64,000 nt of DNA, from the NCBI GenBank assembly GCA_020073465.1, contig JAIQFC010000019.1, forward strand, positions 56,634-120,633, given 5' to 3'. The DNA comes from Terriglobia bacterium (lineage in GTDB: Bacteria; Acidobacteriota; Terriglobia; Terriglobales; Acidobacteriaceae). Of this stretch, positions 52,438-61,070 are shown one piece after another. Under the pieces are notes generated by a model, which was not told the DNA's origin, ran no database searches, and saw nothing but the letters and a program-made list of their open reading frames with translations. The position numbers and the translations under genes were made by a program. Position 1 is the first letter of the stretch, and each line of letters begins with the position of its first letter.

Positions 52438-52691
52438 CTCGCTTTCGCGACCGGCGTCTTTGCTGGCGCAGCAACTTCTTTCTTATGCAGGAAGCTCAGC
52501 ATGCCCTGATCGCGCATCTCCCAGTATGCATTCAGCAAGAAGCACAACGAAAGGGTAAGCAGAATCAGGCTCATAAAGAGCCCATCGACCGTGGCGGCGG
52601 GCGGCCATAACGTGATCATCCCACTCGCGAAAATCCACCCCACGCCCAGCAGTGGAAGGATTCCAAGTACAAGGGAAAGCACAAGCATCAT
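52434..52691 (-). CDS. Small membrane protein between ABC subunits
   Basis: About 85 aa with two membrane helices (MLVLSLVLGILPLLGVGWIF and FMSLILLTLSLCFLLNAYW) and an Ala/Lys tail. AGGAGG lies at 52710-52705 inside the end of the ATPase gene. The ATG at 52691 is used, though a TTG at 52700 is also in frame. Its stop overlaps the permease start. It may be a transporter accessory. Confidence 0.68.
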   Translation of the reverse strand: MMLVLSLVLGILPLLGVGWIFASGMITLWPPAATVDGLFMSLILLTLSLCFLLNAYWEMRDQGMLSFLHKKEVAAPAKTPVAKAS

Positions 52692-52701
52692 GGGACGCAA
52701 G

Positions 52702-53724
52702 CTACCTCCTTTTGGGTGCAGACTCCGACTGCTCGTCCTGATTCTCACTCCAGAACTTATGGCCCGTCCGGTGAATGAACACGTCTTCGAGCGCCGGCTT
52801 GCTTACCGAGACTGCCTGGATCTCGCCGGGGAAGGCTTCCACCACGTCGGTGATGAACCGGTGCCCTTCCTTGCGCTCGATTCGCACCTGATTTTCCAGC
52901 ACTGTCGTTTCCACATGAAACCGCACCCGGACTCGCTCGGCCAGTGATCCCGCTTCGTGCGCCGCATCCAGGAGGATGACGTCGCCGCCGATTTCACTCT
53001 TGAGTTCCGTAGGAGTGCCCAGCGCCACCAGGTTGCCCTCGTTCAGAATGGCCAGCCGGTCACAGCGCTCGGCTTCCTCCATCAGGTGAGTCGTTACCAG
53101 TACGGAAACATGCTCTTCATCGCGCAACATCTGCAGGTACTGCCAGAGATCGCGCCGCGCGCCGGGATCAAGCCCGGTGGTCGGCTCATCCAGCAACAGC
53201 ACTCCGGGATGATGCAACAAGCCTTTTGCCAGTTCGATCCGCCGCTGCATGCCGCCCGAAAACGTCTCCACACGCTCCTTGGCTCGATCCGCCAAACCCA
53301 CCCGCGCCAGGATTTCCCCCACGCGCTGCTTCAGTCCCGCTCCACGCAGGCCGTATAGATGTCCCTGGTGCCACAGATTTTCGTAGGCCGTCAGCTTGGG
53401 GTCCACGCTCGGCGCCTGGAACACGACGCCGATCTGACGCCGGACTTGCGCAGGCGCCTGAACTGCATCGTATCCCATGACAATCGCGCGCCCGGCCGTC
53501 GGGATCATCAGCGTAGAGAGAATCCGAAAGAGGGTAGTCTTACCGCTTCCATTCGGACCGAGCAGTCCGAACAGCTCCGCAGGACGCACGTCGAAAGAAA
53601 CTGCGTTCAACGCGGTCCGGTCCTCATAGCGGTGGACGAGGCTCTGAACAGAAATGACGGCCGCAACGGAAGGACGTACGACTTCCGGCTCAGCGTCAGC
53701 GAATGCAGGAACTTTCGAAACCAA
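52702..53724 (-). CDS. ABC transporter ATP-binding protein
   Basis: 340 aa. Walker A is GPNGSGKTT, the signature is FSGGMQRRIELAKGL, Walker B is GVLLLDEPTTGLD, and the switch His is in VTTHLMEE. A C-terminal extension of about 90 residues follows the core, as in the DrrA/NatA group. It works with the permease at 51604. The start follows the ctaB stop by 30 bp. Confidence 0.92.
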   Translation of the reverse strand: MVSKVPAFADAEPEVVRPSVAAVISVQSLVHRYEDRTALNAVSFDVRPAELFGLLGPNGSGKTTLFRILSTLMIPTAGRAIVMGYDAVQAPAQVRRQIGVVFQAPSVDPKLTAYENLWHQGHLYGLRGAGLKQRVGEILARVGLADRAKERVETFSGGMQRRIELAKGLLHHPGVLLLDEPTTGLDPGARRDLWQYLQMLRDEEHVSVLVTTHLMEEAERCDRLAILNEGNLVALGTPTELKSEIGGDVILLDAAHEAGSLAERVRVRFHVETTVLENQVRIERKEGHRFITDVVEAFPGEIQAVSVSKPALEDVFIHRTGHKFWSENQDEQSESAPKRR

Positions 53725-53754
53725 GGCGATCCCCGGAGAGACTTCACTACCAGT

Positions 53755-54687
53755 TTACGACGAGATCGTGTCCAGCATCATCACCATGAACAAAAGGGGC
53801 AAATAGAACACGGTCGCCTGCAGCAGTTGCCGCGCGCGTTGCTTCGACACCGCTGCCGTAATCGGTGCATCAAGAGAAGCGAGTCGCATGCCCACGTAGA
53901 GCAGGGCAAGCCCCATCGCCAGCGCTGCCACCAAGTAGACTCTCCCTGCCATTCCCATGAGTGCGGGAGCCAGCGTTACAGGGATCAATCCAAGCGAATA
54001 CACCACAATCTGCCGCGCGGTCGAACGTCCGTCTTTCTCAACAACGGGCAGCATGCGGATCGCCCCTGCCGCATAGTCCTCACGATAAAGCCAGGCGATC
54101 GAGAAGAAGTGAGGAAACTGCCAGAAGAACACAATGGCAAACATGATCGCCGCGCCCCACTCCAACCGGCCCCGCGCCGCGGTCCATCCCAGCACCCCGG
54201 GCATGGCGCCGGGGAAGGCGCCCACGAACGTGCAGATGGGATGAACTTTCTTCAACGGCGTGTAGGCCGCCAAGTACACCGCGGCCGTGGCCAGCGAAAG
54301 CCAGCCGGTGAGGGCGTTCATCACCAAGCCCAAGTAAACTGCGCCTCCCACGGTCATGACCAGCCCGGCAATGAGGGCGTGGAGACAGCTCATGCGGCCT
54401 GCGGGCAACGGACGCTGCGCTGTGCGCCGCATCCGACCGTCGATGTCAAACTCCATGACTTCGTTCAGCGCCGCAGTGCCCCCCGCGACCAGACCAATGC
54501 CCACGAGTGCATGCAAAAGTCCCCACGACAAGGAAGAGACGCCAGACCGGACTGCGCCGAAGTAGTAGCCGCACCACGCCGTCATCACCACCAGCGTGGT
54601 GACCCGGAGCTTGGTCAGTTCGGCGTAGTCTCGCGCCAGAGCGAGGGGGCCGCGCGGCAGGGCTAGGGGTTGGCTTGCGACGCTCAT
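53755..54687 (-). CDS. ctaB: Protoheme IX farnesyltransferase (haem O synthase)
   Basis: UbiA-family membrane enzyme of 310 aa that farnesylates haem B to haem O. The first Asp-rich motif is NEVMEFDIDGRMRRTAQRPLP; HFFSIAWLYREDYAAGAIRMLP is the second. About nine helices. The ATG at 54687 overlaps the ctaA stop (ATGA), and homology begins there. Its product is the substrate for CtaA. Confidence 0.93.
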   Translation of the reverse strand: MSVASQPLALPRGPLALARDYAELTKLRVTTLVVMTAWCGYYFGAVRSGVSSLSWGLLHALVGIGLVAGGTAALNEVMEFDIDGRMRRTAQRPLPAGRMSCLHALIAGLVMTVGGAVYLGLVMNALTGWLSLATAAVYLAAYTPLKKVHPICTFVGAFPGAMPGVLGWTAARGRLEWGAAIMFAIVFFWQFPHFFSIAWLYREDYAAGAIRMLPVVEKDGRSTARQIVVYSLGLIPVTLAPALMGMAGRVYLVAALAMGLALLYVGMRLASLDAPITAAVSKQRARQLLQATVFYLPLLFMVMMLDTISS

Positions 54688-55634
54688 GCGGCGGAGGGAT
54701 CCTGTTGCGCCTGCGGCACCCTTTCTTCGAAAGCGACCGGAACGTGTCTCCAGACCTGGATCGCGAGAATGACGGTCGTCGCCAGCAGCAATGCTCCCAC
54801 AGCGACATGCGTGACGGTCGAGACCACCATGGGAAGCTCCGGCTGAGCCGCATTGTGGCCCCAGGCCACTCGCGTCAGAAATGCCGTGAAGCCCAGGCAC
54901 AATTGCGTGATCAGCAGCGAAAGCATTAGAATCGCTGGCCGCCGCACGGCTTCAATGCGGGAATAGACGGAAAGCGCCCGGACCGCCGTCCACACCAGCA
55001 CGAATGAAACAACCGCTGCATGCACGACGTGCGGCCACCAACTCAAGCCGTGATGACGGAACATCCCACCCAGAACAAGTTGTACGTACAGCACGAAGAT
55101 GGACAGCAACGTCAAGGTGAACAGGCTGGGACGTCGCGCATCGAACTCTACGCGGGGCTGCTCCTCCACCCATTTGCGTCCGGTGAAAAGCGCGATCGCG
55201 ACGGCAATACAGAAAAACGTCTGGGCGACCGTGGCGTGCGCCGTAGAGATTGCGGGCGGCTGGAAGAGCAAGACCGTAAGCCCGCCGAGAACAGCTTGTG
55301 CCACAACAGTGCAGAACGCGCCCACTGCCAGCCAGCGTAACCATCGCCGCCGCTCCACGACGACCGTCCAGAGGGCGATCGCGAGCGTGAGCGAGACGAG
55401 AGATCCCGCCACCATCCGGTGGCTCCACTCGTAGCGGATGCCGCCCACAAAATGGGGCACCTTGATGAGATAGCCGAACGATGTGGGCCAGTCCGGCACC
55501 GACAAGCCGGCATCATTGCTCGTCACCAGTGCGCCTGCCGTGATGACGACAAGCGTGGCACACGCAGTGAAGATGGCGAAAGCGTGGTGCGCGCGGTTGT
55601 ACGGTGTTTCGATGGCCTTCAGACGATTGCCCAT
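54684..55634 (-). CDS. ctaA: Haem A synthase (COX15/CtaA)
   Basis: Membrane enzyme of 316 aa converting haem O to haem A for aa3-type oxidases. Eight predicted helices with the conserved His in GGIRYEWSHRMVAG, HATVAQTFF and MFRHHGLSWWPHVVHA regions. Normal length. Together with ctaB this shows that the organism makes haem A, though the oxidase subunits lie outside the window. Confidence 0.92.
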   Translation of the reverse strand: MGNRLKAIETPYNRAHHAFAIFTACATLVVITAGALVTSNDAGLSVPDWPTSFGYLIKVPHFVGGIRYEWSHRMVAGSLVSLTLAIALWTVVVERRRWLRWLAVGAFCTVVAQAVLGGLTVLLFQPPAISTAHATVAQTFFCIAVAIALFTGRKWVEEQPRVEFDARRPSLFTLTLLSIFVLYVQLVLGGMFRHHGLSWWPHVVHAAVVSFVLVWTAVRALSVYSRIEAVRRPAILMLSLLITQLCLGFTAFLTRVAWGHNAAQPELPMVVSTVTHVAVGALLLATTVILAIQVWRHVPVAFEERVPQAQQDPSAA

Positions 55635-55689
55635 TGGGTCAAGGAAGGTTCGCAGCGGACGGGACCGGGATCACGCCCTTTTTCATCAC

Positions 55690-55718
55690 GGGGCAGGCCA
55701 CGCTACGCAGCCTGCCCC
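55690..55718. terminator. GC-rich hairpin between the cupredoxin-like gene and ctaA
   Basis: GGGGCAGGC and GCCTGCCCC are perfect 9-bp complements around an 11-nt loop. It lies 46 bp past the stop of the cupredoxin-like gene and before the ctaA start. A clear T tract is missing in the leftward direction, so it may be only partly effective. Confidence 0.55.
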
Positions 55719-55763
55719 GCTCGATGTTCCATTTTACTAAATCAACAGCAGATGCGGCTGCTC

Positions 55764-56561
55764 CTATTCCGCAGCGGCCTTAAAGCTCGCGTCCACGGTC
55801 TTCGTGTCCTTGGGTGCGACCGTCACTTTCTGGTCCTGCTCACCCAGTTTCTCGTGAACGAACGCCAGCGTGTAGTCGCCCGGAGGCAAGCCTTTGATCT
55901 CGTACTTCCCGGACTTGTCGGTCACCGCATAGAACGGACTCTTCACCACGTTGATGTACATTTTCATCCACGGATGCTGGTTGCACTTCACCGGCAGCAT
56001 GATTTCTTCGCGCGCAAAGCTCTTCTCGATCGCGGGCGAAGACGGCGGCTGCGACTCGTTCCATTCCCGATTATCCTTCGGCGTGGGGTGAATGTTGTGC
56101 GTCGTAGGATCATCGTTCTTGATCTGCACCGTCTGTCCGGTCATTACGCCGAGCACGTGCGGATGATACTTGCAGCCGCTCTGATCGAGCACCACGGGGT
56201 CTTTCGGGGCGTCGAATGTCCGGCTGCCCAAACCGTCCTTCACATAGACGAAAACATTGGCCAGGTCTCCACCCGTGACCACGACATTTTCGGCTTCATT
56301 CGCGCCCTTGCAGCCTGGGTCCTGGCTCATGTCGATCTTCGAGGCCTTGGGAGCCGTGCCATCAAACTTTACCGTGCCGTTCACGGTTGCCACGGTTGCG
56401 GGATCAATCGGCGTTGCCGCCGCTGCCGGAGCAGTCGATTCCGCCGGAGCGCCGCTTGATTGCTCGGCATTCTCTTTCTTGCTGCAAGCCGCCAGTGCCA
56501 GCAAGCCGCACAGGGCCAGCGTGCCGACCGTCATCATTGCCCAACCTGTCTTCTTATTCAT
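55764..56561 (-). CDS. Cupredoxin-like lipoprotein with regulatory C-terminal domain
   Basis: 265 aa. The signal peptide has a lipobox (LAAC). An Ala/Ser/Pro linker leads to a cupredoxin-like domain (about residues 60-210) with HPHVLGVMTGQTVQIKNDD, HNIHPTP and the ligand cluster KCNQHPWMKMYI (Cys, His, Met). A short carboxypeptidase-regulatory-like domain (KYEIKGLPPGDYTLAF) ends the protein. It probably carries electrons or copper on the outer face of the membrane for the bc complex or its oxidase. It is immediately downstream of the 8-haem cytochrome gene. Confidence 0.87.
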   Translation of the reverse strand: MNKKTGWAMMTVGTLALCGLLALAACSKKENAEQSSGAPAESTAPAAAATPIDPATVATVNGTVKFDGTAPKASKIDMSQDPGCKGANEAENVVVTGGDLANVFVYVKDGLGSRTFDAPKDPVVLDQSGCKYHPHVLGVMTGQTVQIKNDDPTTHNIHPTPKDNREWNESQPPSSPAIEKSFAREEIMLPVKCNQHPWMKMYINVVKSPFYAVTDKSGKYEIKGLPPGDYTLAFVHEKLGEQDQKVTVAPKDTKTVDASFKAAAE

Positions 56562-56588
56562 GATGTCGCCCTTTCTTGGAAAAGTAGC

Positions 56589-56627
56589 GCCGGCGTCCCG
56601 CCGGCTGTTGCCAGGGCATCTTGCCCT
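56589..56627. repeat. Double-hairpin repeat, same family as in bshB1
   Basis: GCCGGC-GTCCC-GCCGGC (56589-56605) followed by AGGGC-ATCTT-GCCCT (56613-56627). It lies in the gap between the cupredoxin-like gene and the multihaem gene. A diverged copy with the same order of arms sits inside bshB1 (8655-8702). Confidence 0.7.
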
Positions 56628-56663
56628 CGCACTGCCAAAAATACAACTTGCGAACCGGCCATT

Positions 56664-59600
56664 TTACCGCGAACCGCCACCTGACGCTCGATGCGATTCC
56701 ACGGCCGCCTGCTTACGCTGAGTTGGAGGCTGAACTGCCGCCCGCGCCCTCGGCATCGACGCAGCCACTCTCCGCTGCTCCTCCGCCGTCAGTTGGAAGA
56801 TGTAATCGGTTAACAGTCTCCGGTGATCTCCCGCGTAGCCCTGGAACGAAGGCGGCGTAGGCCCGGCAAAGACCCACTGATTATTCTGCTGCTTGAACAG
56901 GCCTGAAGGCATGGACGTCCCCGGACTGACCGCCTGCGGGTCGGTGATCCAGCGTTCCACCCAATCCGGCTTCAACCGCTCCTTCGCCAGCAGGAAATTC
57001 GGCGCCGTCGCGATCTTGTCATGCCCCGGATCCCCGGTCGCATGGCATTTCAGGCAGGGCGCTGCAGTGCTCGAAAACAAACTCCGCGCCATGTCGTTTT
57101 CCTTAGCCGTGAGCACTGGAATCTGCTCCGGAATGTACGGCAGTGGCTGCTGCGATAGCGCCTCAAAGAACCGCACCAGCTTGCGCAGTTCGTTGTCCGA
57201 GAACGAGAACGTCGGCATGCGGACCTTCAAATATGGCCGCACGCCATTCCGGTTCGTATCCGTCGTGCTCAGCGCCGGGTTCGACAAGAACTTCCGCAGC
57301 CACTCGGGATCGACACGCGCGCCTTCGGTCAGGAGCTTCGGAGGCAGTTGTTCCTGCGCGTCCTGGTACTGCTTCAGGCCCATCAGAATCGTCTTCTGTC
57401 CCGGGATGAACTGGTGGCAGCCCATGCAGTTGTACTTCTTGATGATCCACCAGCCTTCCTGAATATCGTGCCGCGCATCGCCCGGCTTGTACTGGTAGCT
57501 TGCGGGCAGGGAAGTCTCCTGGCTGCCCAGCAGGAAGGTGGTCAGGGCGAGCACCTGGTCCTTAGTCAAGTGGACATTCGGCATGCGCAGAGCTTCGGTC
57601 TCAGTCTTCACTTTGCCCTGGTCGTAGACGTTAGGCTCCGCCAGTTTGTGCTCGAAAAATCCCTTGTGGTCGTACCACGGCTGCTTCGCAGGACCATCCG
57701 GCAACCGCGCCAGGTCTGCCTTGTCCTTGATCGGCTCCGCATCCTTGCCGCCACGCCCGGCCACTTCGGTGAATAGCGCGAAGTCTAGACGCTCAATTGG
57801 TTTACTGCCTTCAAATGTCAGTTCGGTCCCGATGCGCCCTTCGTCTTCGAACCCTGCAATCTCGTGGCATCCAGAGCAACCATAGTGGCGCACCCATTTC
57901 TTGCCCTCAGCCTTCAGGTTTGGATCGTCCATGAACGACGCATCCGCATACGACGATGCCTCCTGCTTCTTCTGCGTCATCAGGTACGTGGCAATATCCT
58001 CGGCGTCTTCCGGACTCAGCCGCAGGCTCGGCATGACGGTCATGTTCTGCACTTGCAGTTCGTGACCATCATTCGGACACTGGCTGTGATCGAGATCGAA
58101 CTGGAAGGGAAGTCCCTTCTTCGCGTAATCCTCCGGTCCGATGTCCTTCTTCTCATACGGACAATACGGCCGGGTACGCTGCCTGGCGTTGTGAATCCAG
58201 CGCACAAGATAGTCGTAATTTGCCTTCTCGCCGACGCGAGACAGGTTCGCAGCGAAAGTTCCACGCTGCAACTGGTCGCCTTCGCCAATCGAATGGCAGG
58301 CGAGGCATCCGCGAGTCTCAAACAACTCCTTGCCATGTGCCGCATTGCCCGGCTTGTGCTTGGGCAGTGAATCGGTGAAACCTGACTGCCAGATATACGC
58401 CGAGATCGCCTGAATCTGATGATCGGTCAGCCGGAAGTTCGGCATCTTGGTTGTCGGACGGAAATCGGTCGGCTTCTTCAGCCACACCGGGATCCAATTT
58501 TTGTTCAGCTTGAGCCGAACATCTTTCAGGTTCGGCCCAAGCTTCTTCTGATCCTGCATCAGGCTGTGCGACTGGAAGTCGAGCTGCTGCAACCGCCCGT
58601 CCAGCTTGCTGTTCGCAACCCGCAGGGCGACTGCCTTGTCATTCAGCTTGTTCGCTTCCTCGTTCGACGCAGCGGCGTCGGCTTGCTTCATCAAGTAACC
58701 GGATTCTTTCTGATTCTCTTTCTTCTGCGTCTCAATCTGCTTGATCTGCTGGCCAACTGAATTCAGGTCTTCCGGTTCCCGGTCGTAGCCCTCGTAACGG
58801 TGGCAGCCCATGCATCCCCGCTGCCGGAACAGATCCTTCCCATCATTAATGGTCTGCCACTGCACGTCGCCGCTGGCGAGCACCATGTCGGCCGAGTGAC
58901 AAGCCTGGCAACCGGCTTCCGAGTTCTCCTTGGGATAAAGCGGCCACAGCCAGTGCTCGTAATTCCCGTGTGCCTTCTCGACGCTGGTGGTGGCGCGGCC
59001 ATTACCCTGATGGCAAGTCGAGCACCCAAACTTCTCCGGATCGTGAATCTTCAACAACTCCGGCTCAGGATGGCTGACAAATGCGGAGGCATACTCATCC
59101 GGCTTCTTCTCGCCCTTGGGAGTCATGGCTGCTGCCGTGATCTTCAGCGGTTCCCGCGCCCCCATATGGCACGATTCGCAGCGGTCGACGATATTGGCTT
59201 CGGCCACATTGATCTGCACGATCGTGGGATCCCAGTCCGCCGTCTTTTTCTTTAACCCGTCGATCTGCGCCGGCGTCAAGTCGACCATGTGATCGGTCAC
59301 GTACTCGTCCATCCTCGCCTTGGCCGCGGTTACCGGTTTCAGCACTTCGCCAAGTTCGAGGCTCAGCCGGGTCCGCTCATCGCGGATCTCGTTGTAGGTC
59401 TCCTCCAGATGCGGGAAGTCGAATTTCTTCTTGCTGCCGTCGGGGAACTCAACCGTCGCCTGCTCGCTCTTGTAGGCGTCAATCTCCTTTTGCTTGCTGG
59501 CCTTAGACGAAGCGCTGGTGCTGGTTTCCAACTCGTACGTGAGGGCATTCACGTAAGCGCGCCGGTCCGTGAACACGCTTTGTACCGCCAATAGACGTGC

Positions 59601-59930
59601 GCTGGCGTCGTCCAGTTTCTTACGCGCTTCTCCCGCCGCAACCGCGGAATCGTCGCTGGCCTTCTTCCAGGCGGCGTACAGGGCGGCGTAATCCGGATTC
59701 TTCTCGACATCCGTCTCAGAAGCTGCCGACTTCGACTTCGCGGCATTCAGGAACGCGCTGTACCGTGTCTTCCACTGCTCTTGAAAAGTCTTCCACGGAC
59801 GCTGCCCCCAGGCCTCATCCCACAAGGCCCAGAACAGCGTGGCGATAAGGATCACCGTCGCGATCACGTAGTAAGCCGCGTACGACTTGCTGGTTATCGG
59901 ATCCTGCTCGGGGATAGGTTGCTCAGGCAC
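56664..59930 (-). CDS. Very large eight-haem cytochrome c, membrane anchored
   Basis: 1088 aa. One N-terminal helix (about residues 16-38) anchors it and leaves a large periplasmic part. A coiled-coil-rich region (about 45-230) precedes eight CXXCH haem sites: CESCH, CSTCH, CQACH, CMGCH, CLACH, CSGCH, CMGCH and CLKCH, several in cytochrome c class I modules with Met ligands. A second coiled coil (about 390-490) lies between haems four and five. GTG start with GGAGG 5 nt upstream. There is no separate cytochrome c1 gene, so this protein probably receives electrons from the Rieske protein. Confidence 0.92.
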   Translation of the reverse strand: MPEQPIPEQDPITSKSYAAYYVIATVILIATLFWALWDEAWGQRPWKTFQEQWKTRYSAFLNAAKSKSAASETDVEKNPDYAALYAAWKKASDDSAVAAGEARKKLDDASARLLAVQSVFTDRRAYVNALTYELETSTSASSKASKQKEIDAYKSEQATVEFPDGSKKKFDFPHLEETYNEIRDERTRLSLELGEVLKPVTAAKARMDEYVTDHMVDLTPAQIDGLKKKTADWDPTIVQINVAEANIVDRCESCHMGAREPLKITAAAMTPKGEKKPDEYASAFVSHPEPELLKIHDPEKFGCSTCHQGNGRATTSVEKAHGNYEHWLWPLYPKENSEAGCQACHSADMVLASGDVQWQTINDGKDLFRQRGCMGCHRYEGYDREPEDLNSVGQQIKQIETQKKENQKESGYLMKQADAAASNEEANKLNDKAVALRVANSKLDGRLQQLDFQSHSLMQDQKKLGPNLKDVRLKLNKNWIPVWLKKPTDFRPTTKMPNFRLTDHQIQAISAYIWQSGFTDSLPKHKPGNAAHGKELFETRGCLACHSIGEGDQLQRGTFAANLSRVGEKANYDYLVRWIHNARQRTRPYCPYEKKDIGPEDYAKKGLPFQFDLDHSQCPNDGHELQVQNMTVMPSLRLSPEDAEDIATYLMTQKKQEASSYADASFMDDPNLKAEGKKWVRHYGCSGCHEIAGFEDEGRIGTELTFEGSKPIERLDFALFTEVAGRGGKDAEPIKDKADLARLPDGPAKQPWYDHKGFFEHKLAEPNVYDQGKVKTETEALRMPNVHLTKDQVLALTTFLLGSQETSLPASYQYKPGDARHDIQEGWWIIKKYNCMGCHQFIPGQKTILMGLKQYQDAQEQLPPKLLTEGARVDPEWLRKFLSNPALSTTDTNRNGVRPYLKVRMPTFSFSDNELRKLVRFFEALSQQPLPYIPEQIPVLTAKENDMARSLFSSTAAPCLKCHATGDPGHDKIATAPNFLLAKERLKPDWVERWITDPQAVSPGTSMPSGLFKQQNNQWVFAGPTPPSFQGYAGDHRRLLTDYIFQLTAEEQRRVAASMPRARAAVQPPTQRKQAAVESHRASGGGSR

Positions 59931-59949
59931 CGCTTCCTCCGAAAAATCG

Positions 59950-60036
59950 GTCTTGGGTCTTAGGTGTTAGGCACTAGACCTTAGTCAGTCCTCTCAGGTC
60001 GAGGGCCCAACCCCTAAGACCTGACGCCTAAGACCG
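59950..60036. repeat. 7-bp-period arrays (GGTCTTA and CCTAAGA types)
   Basis: Left part (59950-59990) reads GGTCTTA, GGTGTTA, GGCACTA, GACCTTA. Right part (60010-60036) reads CCTAAGA, CCTGACG, CCTAAGA. The two word types are reverse complements (TCTTAGG / CCTAAGA), so the gap between the cytochrome b and multihaem genes can fold on itself. Confidence 0.72.
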
Positions 60037-60039
60037 CTC

Positions 60040-60969
60040 TCAAACGTTGAACCACGGCGTAATCCACACATACTTGATGTGCCACAACAGCCGCAGCCCC
60101 ATCTTCAAGGGCAGTGCCACCATGGTCAGCAAAAGAAACTGCATGATGGAAAACTGCAGCAGGCTCATCCTCTGGAAATCTTTGCCCATCTTCCGCCGGA
60201 ACAGCGAGTACACCAGTCCACCGCCCAGCAGGTAATACCCGCCCACCACAATCGCGCCGAAAATTCCTTTTCCCAGATTCGACGCAATCCCGAAAATGTC
60301 GGGCAGATCGCGATTGACCTCATAGATCAGCCGGTTGTGATCCCAGGTCTGCCCCGGCCAGAACCACTGCCAACCAGGCCCGCGAATGAACGTTCCGATG
60401 ATGATCATCGCAACCCAGAGAATGACAAAACCGAACATGAACGTCGAAATTGAAAATTTGCGCTGCTTCCACGTGTAGTAGCCGCTGCCCAGCGGATTGG
60501 TATCGATATAAGGGATGACCATCAACCCGATGATGATCATGGTCGGCATAACGACACCTGCTATCCACGGGTCGAAGTAGACCAGCATTTCCTGCAGTCC
60601 GAGGAAGTACCACGGCGCCTTCGCCGGATTCATCGTGAGATTGGGATTCGCCGGCTCTTCCAGCGGCGCATTCAGTGTGATCGACCAGACCATCAAGATA
60701 ATGGTCACGATGATCGCTGCCAGAAACTCAATGCGCAGCAGAAACGGCCATACATGAACTTCTTTCTGCCAGCCGGGCTTGAACGGCCAGGTTTTGCGAT
60801 GATGCGTCTTGGCCAGTGCCGGATCAGCTTCCAGTTGTTCGATCAACTGGTCGTTGGCCCGCGCCTGCTTCACCGCCAGATAAATGTAGAAAGCAAGCAG
60901 CGGGATCAATCCGACGATCGGCACATTGTCCGGAGCCGAGCAAATCTCCCAAAGTTGTCGCCAGTCCAT
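60040..60969 (-). CDS. Cytochrome b, C-terminal half (subunit IV-like)
   Basis: 309 aa membrane protein with about eight helices. It keeps KAPWYFLGLQEMLVYFDPW, the counterpart of the PEWY quinol-site motif, in the standard position. An N-terminal extension with two helices and a charged segment (LIEQLEADPALAKTHHRKTW) precedes the usual start. The split of cytochrome b in two is as in b6f complexes. It lies directly upstream of the eight-haem cytochrome gene. Confidence 0.9.
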   Translation of the reverse strand: MDWRQLWEICSAPDNVPIVGLIPLLAFYIYLAVKQARANDQLIEQLEADPALAKTHHRKTWPFKPGWQKEVHVWPFLLRIEFLAAIIVTIILMVWSITLNAPLEEPANPNLTMNPAKAPWYFLGLQEMLVYFDPWIAGVVMPTMIIIGLMVIPYIDTNPLGSGYYTWKQRKFSISTFMFGFVILWVAMIIIGTFIRGPGWQWFWPGQTWDHNRLIYEVNRDLPDIFGIASNLGKGIFGAIVVGGYYLLGGGLVYSLFRRKMGKDFQRMSLLQFSIMQFLLLTMVALPLKMGLRLLWHIKYVWITPWFNV

Positions 60970-61016
60970 AATTTGTCTCGCGTCAACAACTCAATAACTG
61001 TTTGTCAAATCGACGA

Positions 61017-61047
61017 CTTGTCATTCCGAGCAAAGCGAGGAATCTGC
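61017..61047. repeat. REP-like element (GTCATTCCGAGCAAAGCGAGGAATC)
   Basis: GATTCC-type ends: CATTCCG and CGAGGAATC are nearly complementary and enclose GAGCAAAG. It occupies the 101-bp gap between the two cytochrome b genes. Confidence 0.55.
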
Positions 61048-61070
61048 TGTTCCTGCCAACTCAACTACTC

